Origin: JAQGHR01 sp031411935
Lineage (GTDB): Bacteria > Planctomycetota > Planctomycetia > Isosphaerales > Isosphaeraceae
DNA: 6,215 nucleotides
Direction of reading: 5' to 3'
NCBI GenBank assembly: GCA_031411935.1
Contig: JANOBY010000305.1
Coordinates: 1-6,215, forward strand
The translations under genes and the position numbers were made by a program. The stretch's first letter is position 1, and each line of letters opens with the position of its first letter. Of this stretch, positions 1 to 4,669 are shown one piece after another. The notes under the pieces are model-generated. The model was not told the origin of the DNA. It worked only from the letters and a program-made list of their open reading frames with translations, and did not search any database.

Positions 1-21
1 CCCGGATAGAATAAGGCTCAC

Positions 22-1056
22 GTGAGAGACTCCCTGCACGAAAGACGACTCGCCATGCTCCCTACCGACAGGCGACTGATCGACCGCTTCGGGCGGGTCC
101 ATAACAACCTCCGGATCAGCGTGACCGACCGCTGCAACATCCGCTGCGTTTACTGCATGCCCGAGACCGTCGAGTTCCTGCCCAGGGCGAGCCTGCTCAC
201 GTTCGAGGAGATCGAGCGGTTCGTCCGAGTGGCGGCCCTCTGCGGGATCGACAAGATCCGGCTCACGGGCGGGGAACCCCTCGTGCGCCGGGATCTGCCC
301 TCGCTCGTGGCGAGACTGGCCGCGGTCCCCGGAATCCGCGACGTGGGGCTCACGACCAACGGGATTCTGCTCAAGCCCCAGGCCCAGGCCCTCTGGGATG
401 CAGGCCTCAGGCGGATCAACGTGAGCCTCGACACGATGGACCCCGCCCGTTTCGTGGAACTCACCCGACGCTCGGGCTTCGAGCAGGTGATCGAGGGGAT
501 TCTTGAAGCCAAGGCCGTCGGGTTCCGCCCGGTGAAGGTCAACGCGGTCGCGATGAAGGGGATCACCGAGGACGACGTGGTCCCCCTGGCTGAGTTCGGT
601 CGCGAGCATGGCGTGGAGATCCGCTTCATCGAGTACATGCCTCTGGACGCCGGGAACGCCTGGGAACGTGACAAGGTTTTGCTCGCGAGCGAGATCCTGG
701 AGATCCTCACTCAGGGCATCGGCCCGCTCGTCGAAGACCCGGCGCATGACCCGCGTGCCCCCGCCATGGACTATGATTTTGCCGACGGACGCGGGCGAGT
801 GGGGATGATCGCTTCGGTCAGCCGCCCCTTCTGCGGGAGCTGCAACCGCGTGCGGCTCACGGCCGACGGCAAGCTCCGCAACTGTCTTTTCTCGCTCGAA
901 GAGACCGACATCCGCGAAGCCATGAGGGGCGGCAAGGACGACGAGACCCTGGCCCGGACCCTCCGCGAGAGCGTAGGCGGCAAGTGGGAAGGCCACGAGA
1001 TCAATACCGCACGCTTCCTGAAACCCGACCGCCTGATGCACTCCATCGGCGGCTGA
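22..1056 (+). CDS. moaA: GTP 3',8-cyclase MoaA (molybdenum cofactor biosynthesis)
   Basis: Radical SAM enzyme that, with MoaC, converts GTP to cyclic pyranopterin monophosphate, the first step of molybdenum cofactor synthesis in the cytoplasm. Seen in the 344-residue product: the N-terminal radical SAM cluster motif CNIRCVYC (Cys38, 42, 45), the GGEP SAM-binding motif at 83-86, TTNG at 111-114, and the second [4Fe-4S] site CGSC plus a later Cys (Cys271, 274, 288) that is specific to MoaA. The protein ends in Gly-Gly, the conserved MoaA tail that reaches into the active site, so it looks complete and functional. Start: the GTG at 22 has AAGG five bases upstream; an ATG at 55 (333 residues) is a real alternative and keeps every motif. 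It is first of three closely spaced genes. No moaC, moaE or mog is visible, so the rest of the pathway must lie elsewhere. Confidence 0.95.
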   Translation: MRDSLHERRLAMLPTDRRLIDRFGRVHNNLRISVTDRCNIRCVYCMPETVEFLPRASLLTFEEIERFVRVAALCGIDKIRLTGGEPLVRRDLPSLVARLAAVPGIRDVGLTTNGILLKPQAQALWDAGLRRINVSLDTMDPARFVELTRRSGFEQVIEGILEAKAVGFRPVKVNAVAMKGITEDDVVPLAEFGREHGVEIRFIEYMPLDAGNAWERDKVLLASEILEILTQGIGPLVEDPAHDPRAPAMDYDFADGRGRVGMIASVSRPFCGSCNRVRLTADGKLRNCLFSLEETDIREAMRGGKDDETLARTLRESVGGKWEGHEINTARFLKPDRLMHSIGG

Positions 1057-1068
1057 CGAGACCCGAGA

Positions 1069-1488
1069 ATGACCCCCAGCGATCTACCGTGGTACAAGGA
1101 TGGGCTCTCCTTCGATTGCACCCGCTGCGGCGCCTGCTGCACGGGCAAGCCAGGATACGTGTGGGTCGGCCCGCTGGAGATCGACCGTCTGGCGGCCCAT
1201 CTGGGCATCTCCCTCGACGAGTTTGGGAGTCGCTACCTGCGTCTGGTCGGCACCGACCTCAGCCTGATCGAGAAGCCGAACCTGGATTGCATCTTCTGGA
1301 AGCAAGGCGAAGGCTGCACGGTCTACCACGCCAGGCCGGTCCAGTGCCGCACCTGGCCTTTCTGGCCCGAGAACGTGGAATCTCCCCTCCACTGGGAAGA
1401 AACGCGCAAGGGCTGCCCGGGCTCGGGCCAAGGAACGCTCTATACCCTGGAGGCCATCCAATCCTCGCTGAATTCATCCTCGGAGTAA
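1069..1488 (+). CDS. YkgJ-type cysteine-cluster protein (putative Zn/Fe-chelating), copy 1
   Basis: 139-residue protein of the YkgJ / CxxCxxCC family (Pfam PF03692), presumed to bind zinc or an iron-sulfur cluster; the biochemical role of the family is poorly defined. Seen: CTRCGACC near the N terminus (Cys17, 20, 23, 24), then Cys74, Cys83 and Cys93 in the family-typical stretch GCTVYHARPVQCRTWPFW, and a further Cys116. The full cysteine set suggests an intact metal site. No signal peptide or membrane segment, so it is probably cytoplasmic. It starts 12 bases after the moaA stop with only a weak GAG at 1058-1060 as ribosome site, which suggests co-transcription and perhaps translational coupling with moaA. 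The next gene is a second, divergent member of the same family. A role in cluster or metal handling for MoaA is a guess from position only. Confidence 0.88.
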   Translation: MTPSDLPWYKDGLSFDCTRCGACCTGKPGYVWVGPLEIDRLAAHLGISLDEFGSRYLRLVGTDLSLIEKPNLDCIFWKQGEGCTVYHARPVQCRTWPFWPENVESPLHWEETRKGCPGSGQGTLYTLEAIQSSLNSSSE

Positions 1489-1495
1489 TGCGAGA

Positions 1496-1993
1496 ATGAC
1501 GCCAAACCGCGATCTCGCGGCTCTTCGCGAGAGCCTCCGGGTGGTCTACCGGGACCTCGCCGAGGACGTGGCCCGCGCCGGGCCTGTTTGCCAGCTTAGC
1601 GGCCGGTGCTGCCGCTTCGCCGAGTACGATCACACGCTCTTCCTCTCGGGCCCCGAGGCCGAGATCCTCCTGGCCGACGCCCCGCCTCCGACTCGCAGTC
1701 TGGACGACGGGCTGACCTGTCCCTGGCAGGACGCCCGTAACCATTGCACGGCCAGGGAGGCCCGGCCCCTGGGATGTCGCGTCTATTATTGCGAGCAGTC
1801 CTATCAAGATCGCTCGCATGAATTGAGCGAGATCTACCTCGCTCGCTTGAGGTCGATTGCGGAGACTTTTGACCATCCGTGGACTTATGCGCCCCTGCAT
1901 TGGCATCTGACGCGTGCCATCGAGGAAGGACGATACCCGGGATCTACCCCCGCGCGAGAAGAGCCCGCCGAGCTGGATTCCCCCAACTTTTGA
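1496..1993 (+). CDS. YkgJ-type cysteine-cluster protein, copy 2
   Basis: 165-residue second member of the YkgJ-like cysteine-cluster family. Seen: CQLSGRCC (Cys32, 38, 39), in which the usual CxxCxxCC spacing is changed to Cys-x5-Cys-Cys, followed by Cys75, Cys84 and Cys94 (CTAREARPLGCRVYYC, ending at Cys99), which matches the second half of the family motif. Residues 1-30 look helical and 100-165 form a longer C-terminal part than in copy 1. There is no signal peptide. It begins seven bases after the stop of copy 1; a GGAG at 1482-1485, inside the last codons of copy 1, serves as ribosome site at a spacing of 10. Both copies start Met-Thr-Pro within an identical decamer, CGAGAATGAC, but the proteins are otherwise clearly different, so this is not a recent duplication. 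Function unknown beyond likely metal binding. Confidence 0.85.
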   Translation: MTPNRDLAALRESLRVVYRDLAEDVARAGPVCQLSGRCCRFAEYDHTLFLSGPEAEILLADAPPPTRSLDDGLTCPWQDARNHCTAREARPLGCRVYYCEQSYQDRSHELSEIYLARLRSIAETFDHPWTYAPLHWHLTRAIEEGRYPGSTPAREEPAELDSPNF

Positions 1994-1995
1994 GG

Positions 1996-2017
1996 CTCGC
2001 GGCACGTTCTACGCGAG
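1996..2017. repeat. Small inverted repeat after the moaA operon
   Basis: CTCGCG (1996-2001) and CGCGAG (2012-2017) form a perfect 6-bp stem with a 10-base loop, three bases after the stop of the second cysteine-cluster gene. A second, weaker stem ACGCC/GGCGT lies at 2023-2037. Neither is followed by a T-run on the + strand, so these are not classical intrinsic terminators; they could pause polymerase or protect the 3' end of the operon mRNA. Low confidence in any function. Confidence 0.3.
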
Positions 2018-2057
2018 AGAAAACGCCGAGCTGGCGTCATCGGGCCTGCCTACCCCC

Positions 2058-2086
2058 TTGACACTAATCCATATGGTTTCTACATT
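2058..2086 (+). promoter_or_regulatory. Sigma-70-type promoter of the HU-family gene
   Basis: An exact consensus -35 box TTGACA (2058-2063) is followed by a 17-base spacer and a -10 box TACATT (2081-2086; 4 of 6 matches to TATAAT). This predicts transcription from about 2092-2095 and a leader of about 45 bases before the GTG at 2139. The only in-frame ATG close by (2073) falls inside the spacer, so it would not be on the transcript from this promoter. Confidence 0.65.
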
Positions 2087-2125
2087 TGAGCCGATCGTAG
2101 CCCGGCCCAGGCTGGCCCGCCACGT

Positions 2126-2129
2126 GGAG
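2126..2129 (+). promoter_or_regulatory. Shine-Dalgarno site that decides the HU-family start
   Basis: GGAG nine bases upstream of the GTG at 2139. The competing ATG at 2073 has no purine-rich sequence at a suitable distance. Together with the promoter position this favours the GTG. Confidence 0.6.
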
Positions 2130-2138
2130 ATCGCCGCC

Positions 2139-2540
2139 GTGACCAAGAAAGAAATCGTCAAGCAGATTTCTGACGAGATCGGGCTGACGCAGCTCAAGAC
2201 CAAAGATATCGTTCAGCGCACGCTGAACGCCATCATCCACACACTCGTGACCGAGGGCCGCATCGAGCTTCGCAACTTCGGGGTCTTCGAGGTGAAGTGC
2301 CGTGCCCCTCGCAAGGCGCGCAATCCCCGAACCGGGGCCAAGGTAAGTGTGCCCGCAAAGAACGTGGTGACGTTCAAGCCGGGCAAGGAGATGGAAGAAT
2401 TGGTGCGAAAGATGAATTCGGAAGGACTTCCCCTATTGGAAGAACCCTCAGAAGCCGATAACGAAAGCGATGGACCGATCGATGCTGGTCAGGACGCGTT
2501 GAGGGCCAACCGGCCCGCCACCGTCGACTCGCACGATTAA
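2139..2540 (+). CDS. HU/IHF-family DNA-binding protein with acidic C-terminal tail
   Basis: Nucleoid-associated protein of the HU/IHF family, which dimerises and bends DNA without strong sequence specificity. From the GTG start (133 residues): residues 1-40 form the helical dimerisation part (MTKKEIVKQI...), 46-73 the HU signature (NFGVFEVKCRAPRKARNPRTG...VPA), with the RNP at 61-63 placing the DNA-intercalating Pro at 63 as in other HU proteins, and 78-92 (TFKPGKEMEELVRK) the closing helix. The normal ~90-residue fold is followed by a ~38-residue tail (95-133) with 11 Asp/Glu and two Arg, probably disordered. Start choice: the frame stays open upstream to an ATG at 2073 and further to 1914, but a strong promoter overlaps 2073 and only 2139 has a good SD sequence. 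The gene has its own promoter, separate from the moaA operon. Planctomycetes usually carry several HU paralogs, so I give no symbol. Confidence 0.92.
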   Translation: MTKKEIVKQISDEIGLTQLKTKDIVQRTLNAIIHTLVTEGRIELRNFGVFEVKCRAPRKARNPRTGAKVSVPAKNVVTFKPGKEMEELVRKMNSEGLPLLEEPSEADNESDGPIDAGQDALRANRPATVDSHD

Positions 2541-2618
2541 TTCTTTCCCTTCGCCACGGTTGGTGTGAGGGTGGACGGTCCTTGGCGAGGCACAACGCCT
2601 GGCCCCCTCGGAGCGGAA

Positions 2619-2683
2619 CCGCGCGAAGGATCGCGCGGCGGGACCGATTCGAGCGGTCGGATGACCGAAGCGGGAGGATCCCC
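2619..2683 (+). promoter_or_regulatory. Leader with three consecutive GGA-loop hairpins
   Basis: Three short stems lie in a row just before the small secreted-protein gene. First, CCGCGCGA/TCGCGCGG (2619-2626 with 2631-2638), a perfect 8-bp stem with loop AGGA. Second, CGGTC/GACCG (2654-2658 with 2663-2667), loop GGAT. Third, GGG/CCC (2672-2674 with 2680-2682), loop AGGAT, which contains part of the SD sequence. GGA presented in hairpin loops, with one copy over the ribosome site, is the arrangement bound by CsrA/RsmA-type translational repressors. The stems are seen; the regulator is inference, and GC-rich DNA forms such short stems easily. Confidence 0.35.
2672..2678 (+). promoter_or_regulatory. 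Strong Shine-Dalgarno of the small secreted-protein gene
   Basis: GGGAGGA, eight bases before the ATG at 2687. It fixes that ATG as the start; the upstream in-frame ATG at 2582 would add 35 Arg-rich residues ahead of the signal peptide, which is implausible. Confidence 0.75.
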
Positions 2684-2686
2684 ATC

Positions 2687-2920
2687 ATGCGGAAACCGTT
2701 CTGGGCCCTGTTACTCCTCCTGGGAGGCCTGGCCGTGGGCGAGGGATGTGCCCCCGTTCCTCTGCCTCACTATGCTGCCTACCCCCCCAAAAGAGTCGAA
2801 GAATTGCTCGTCGACTCGGAAAACCTTCGTCAGCTTGGCGACGAGTGGGAACGGTTCTGGTTCCTCGACCAGCCGTCGCACATGACACCCTTCCGCACCC
2901 ACGGCGGCCTCGGTCCCTGA
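2687..2920 (+). CDS. Small secreted or lipid-anchored protein, planctomycete-type, unknown function
   Basis: 77-residue protein. Residues 1-4 are basic (MRKP), 5-18 a hydrophobic stretch (FWALLLLLGGLAVG), and Cys21 follows, so it carries a signal peptide and may be a lipoprotein. The residues before the Cys (Gly-Glu-Gly) do not fit a good lipobox, so lipidation is uncertain. The mature part is short: a charged helical segment (about 35-55, KRVEELLVDSENLRQLGDEW) and a tail with the pattern WERFWF-DQPSHMTP-HGG (54-75) ending in Gly-Leu-Gly-Pro. From memory this tail resembles a small protein type that recurs in planctomycetes; I cannot confirm it here and the function is unknown. The gene has an excellent SD sequence and follows the HU-type gene by 146 bases without a clear promoter of its own, so it may be read through from there. 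A terminator follows. Confidence 0.75.
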   Translation: MRKPFWALLLLLGGLAVGEGCAPVPLPHYAAYPPKRVEELLVDSENLRQLGDEWERFWFLDQPSHMTPFRTHGGLGP

Positions 2921-2954
2921 TCGACTCGCTCAGCCTGACCTGACCGCGAAAGCG

Positions 2955-3003
2955 AACGCCCTGGCTCCCTCCCCGTCGGAGAGGTTGCCAGGGCGTTGTT
3001 TCT
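2955..3003 (+). terminator. Intrinsic terminator between convergent genes
   Basis: A perfect 11-bp inverted repeat AACGCCCTGGC (2955-2965) / GCCAGGGCGTT (2987-2997), with a 21-base loop that can itself pair CCTC with GAGG, followed by a T-rich run (GTTTCTCGTTCT) on the + strand. It lies 34 bases after the small secreted-protein gene and 27 bases before the end of the converging transaldolase gene. The flank on the - strand side has only TTT, so action in that direction is likely weaker. Confidence 0.8.
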
Positions 3004-3023
3004 CGTTCTGAGCGAAAAGCAGG

Positions 3024-4175
3024 TCAGTCCTTGTGGCCGAGCAGGGCCTCACGCTTGTTCTTGATCCCGGCCATCAGGGTGTCGAACGATTTGGAAAAGC
3101 TTGTCACGCCCTCGCGCAGGAGCTGGTCGGTAACGTCCTTGAAGTCGATCCCGACCTCGGCCAGGGTGGCGAGCTGCCCCTTGGCCTCGTCCACGGCCTC
3201 GGTCAGGCTCGCGCGGACCTTGGAGTGATCGCGTACGGCGTCGAGCGTGGCCGGGGGCATGGTGCTCACGGTGTCCGGGCCCACCAACTCGTCGATGTAG
3301 AGCGTGTCGGGATACTTGGGGTTCTTCGTTCCGACCGAGGCCCAGAGGACACGCTGGGGCTTGGCACCCTTGGCCTTCAGGGCATCCCACTCGGGGCCGC
3401 TGAAGATCTGCTCGTAGGACGCATAGGCGCTCTTGGCATTGGCGACCGCGATCTTCCCGAGAAGGCTCTCAAGCTTTGCCTTTTTCGCTGGGTCAGTCTC
3501 GGTCTTCAAGAGGGCCTCGATCCGCTTATCGACCTCGCTATCGATTCGGGACACGAAGAAGCTGGCCACCGAGGCAATATGGTCCACGGGCAAACCGGCC
3601 TCGGCGCGTCGCTTGAGCGCCTTCACATAGGCGTGGGCCACGGCCTCGTAGGCCTCGACGCTGAACAGAAGGGTCACGTTGACGTTCAGGCCCGAGAACA
3701 GGGATTCCTCGATTGCGCCCAGTCCTTCGGGAGTGCCGGGGATCTTGATCATGGCGTTGGGCCGGTCAAGCTTGTCCCAGAGGATCTTGGCCTCCTTGGC
3801 CGTCTCCTCGGTGTTGTGCGCCAGGTAGGGGGAAACCTCCAGGCTCACGAACCCGTCCCCCCCCTTCAGGCGGTCGTAGGTGGGTCGGAAGAGGTCCAGC
3901 GCCTCCTGAATGTCGGCCACGGTCAGGGCCTGGTAGATGGCGTCGGCGTCCGACCCGCCGACCACGGCCTTCTTGATGGCATCATCGTAATCCGCGCTGT
4001 GGCTGATGGCCTTGTCGAAGATCGTCGGGTTGGAGGTCACGCCCTGCAAGCCATCCTCGTCGATGAGCTTCTTCAGCTCGCCGCTGTTGAGGATCTCGCG
4101 GCTGATATTGTCCAGCCAAACGCTCTGGCCGAGGGCCTGTAGCTCCGTGATGGGAGTTCTCGTGACGGTTGCCAT
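3024..4175 (-). CDS. tal: Transaldolase (mycobacterial/TalAB-like, standalone)
   Basis: Cytoplasmic enzyme of the non-oxidative pentose phosphate pathway: it moves a dihydroxyacetone unit from sedoheptulose 7-phosphate to glyceraldehyde 3-phosphate, giving erythrose 4-phosphate and fructose 6-phosphate. Seen in the 383-residue product: SVWLDNISRE (catalytic-type Asp22), GVTSNPTIFDKAI at 45-57, SLEVSPYLAHNT at 111-121, the Schiff-base lysine in MIKIPGTPEG (Lys144), NVTLLFSVEAY (166-176) and LWASVGTKNP (277-286). The length fits the long mycobacterial-type transaldolases (about 370 residues); it is not fused to glucose-6-phosphate isomerase as in some bacteria. Start: GGAG at 4186-4189 lies 10 bases before the ATG at 4175 but only one base before the ATG at 4184, so 4175 is preferred; the alternative adds Met-Ala-Leu. 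It converges on the HU/secreted-protein unit and diverges from the sulfatase-like gene. Confidence 0.94.
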   Translation of the reverse strand: MATVTRTPITELQALGQSVWLDNISREILNSGELKKLIDEDGLQGVTSNPTIFDKAISHSADYDDAIKKAVVGGSDADAIYQALTVADIQEALDLFRPTYDRLKGGDGFVSLEVSPYLAHNTEETAKEAKILWDKLDRPNAMIKIPGTPEGLGAIEESLFSGLNVNVTLLFSVEAYEAVAHAYVKALKRRAEAGLPVDHIASVASFFVSRIDSEVDKRIEALLKTETDPAKKAKLESLLGKIAVANAKSAYASYEQIFSGPEWDALKAKGAKPQRVLWASVGTKNPKYPDTLYIDELVGPDTVSTMPPATLDAVRDHSKVRASLTEAVDEAKGQLATLAEVGIDFKDVTDQLLREGVTSFSKSFDTLMAGIKNKREALLGHKD

Positions 4176-4248
4176 CAGCGCCATGCTCCGGGGTGCGAAT
4201 CGATGGGAAGTGGGAGAAGTTTCCTATTCAGGTTAGCGAGATCCACCG

Positions 4249-4276
4249 AGAATAGCGAGTCGGGCGGGCCGCTCAA
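4249..4276 (-). promoter_or_regulatory. Possible transaldolase promoter
   Basis: On the - strand, TTGAGC (4276-4271; 4 of 6 to the -35 consensus), a 16-base spacer, and TATTCT (4254-4249; 4 of 6 to the -10 consensus). It would give a leader of about 65 bases ahead of the start at 4175. The hexamer cluster lies directly upstream of the -35 box. Moderate to weak by sequence alone. Confidence 0.4.
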
Positions 4277-4279
4277 GAC

Positions 4280-4393
4280 ACTTGCGGAATTACGATCGAC
4301 GTCGCAAGTCAAACTTTCATAACGGTTAACGATTTTCCAGTTGCGATGTGTCGCAAGTTGCGATAAGGAGACGGGACAGAAGGCCATTTGCGA
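4280..4393. promoter_or_regulatory. Cluster of TTGCGA/TCGCAA hexamers, probable operator array
   Basis: Five exact copies of TTGCGA or its complement lie in under 100 bases: TCGCAA 4302-4307, TTGCGA 4341-4346, TCGCAA 4351-4356, TTGCGA 4358-4363 and TTGCGA 4388-4393, plus a near copy TTGCGG at 4282-4287. Two overlapping palindromes result: TTGCGATGTGTCGCAA (4341-4356) and TCGCAAGTTGCGA (4351-4363). ACTTGCG/CGCAAGT (4280-4286 with 4303-4309) makes another inverted pair. Chance would give about 0.05 copies in this length. Centre distances are roughly 20, 39, 10, 7 and 30 bases, mostly near multiples of a helical turn. The position just upstream of the possible transaldolase promoter suggests sites for a dimeric regulator, possibly an activator; it could also act on the divergent gene. 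The regulator is not identified. Confidence 0.6.
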
Positions 4394-4656
4394 TAGATCT
4401 GGCGAGGTTTTTCGCGCGCTACCACCTCTTTTCCGGATCAGATCGATTCATAGGGGCATCGCCCCCCCGATCGTTCCTTGAAGGGACAGGGCAGCCAGAA
4501 GGCCCTTGACGACAGGAGTTCCTGAGTCTTCTCCTGGCTCGACAATTTCGCCCCGATGTGTCACCATCGCGCCCCGCGCGGGGGTACGCCCCCGAATCGA
4601 TACGCTGGGCGGAGCCCATCGGCGAAGTCTCGCAGTCGGAAGCAGGCTGCCCGACC
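4394..4656. other. Remainder of the divergent intergenic region
   Basis: No gene that I can support. It holds several short stems: GGGGC/GCCCC (4453-4465), which can extend through flanking GATCG/CGATC (4441-4472); CAGGAG/CTCCTG (4513-4536, 12-base loop); and the hairpin at 4579-4594. A lone TTGACG at 4506-4511 could be a -35 box for the sulfatase-like gene, but there is no acceptable -10 at 16-18 bases. The small reading frames here have arbitrary composition and no ribosome sites. It probably contains the promoter and leader of the + strand gene at 4670. Confidence 0.5.
4579..4594 (+). other. Hairpin with UACG tetraloop in the sulfatase-like gene leader
   Basis: CGGGGG-TACG-CCCCCG, a perfect 6-bp all-GC stem closed by a UNCG-type loop, 75 bases ahead of the start at 4670. 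As RNA it would be stable. No T-run follows, so it is not an intrinsic terminator; a leader structure is possible if transcription starts upstream. Confidence 0.35.
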
Positions 4657-4663
4657 AGGAGGG
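4657..4663 (+). promoter_or_regulatory. Strong Shine-Dalgarno of the sulfatase-like gene
   Basis: AGGAGGG six bases before the ATG at 4670, a near-perfect ribosome site. It identifies this ATG as the start of a reading frame that stays open to the window edge. Confidence 0.8.
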
Positions 4664-4669
4664 TCAATC

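Noticed and set aside
1914..2138. N-terminal extension of the HU frame back to the ATG at 1914 or 2073
   Set aside because: It overlaps the preceding gene and contains a promoter; the extension has no HU homology and no ribosome site.
2549..2590. CTTCGCCA / TGGCGAGG stem after the HU-type gene as a terminator
   Set aside because: It needs a G-U pair, has a 26-base loop and no T-run follows; too weak to call.
3033..4142. 369-residue open frame on the + strand opposite transaldolase
   Set aside because: It is a shadow of the transaldolase gene: the opposite strand encodes all transaldolase motifs including the Schiff-base lysine, while this frame is Gly/Leu/Val/His-rich with no recognisable domain and no good ribosome site.
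4175..4387. 70-residue - strand frame covering the hexamer cluster, and 82-residue - strand frame at 4419-4667
   Set aside because: No motifs, no credible ribosome sites, compositions unlike the real genes, and overlap with regulatory-looking DNA and the transaldolase start.
4280..4393. Hexamer cluster as a replication origin or CRISPR-like array
   Set aside because: The hexamers do not match the DnaA box (TTATCCACA), no AT-rich unwinding element or dnaA/dnaN gene is present, and the spacing and length do not fit a CRISPR array.
4506..4534. TTGACG at 4506 as a promoter for the sulfatase-like gene
   Set aside because: No acceptable -10 sequence occurs at 16-18 bases downstream.
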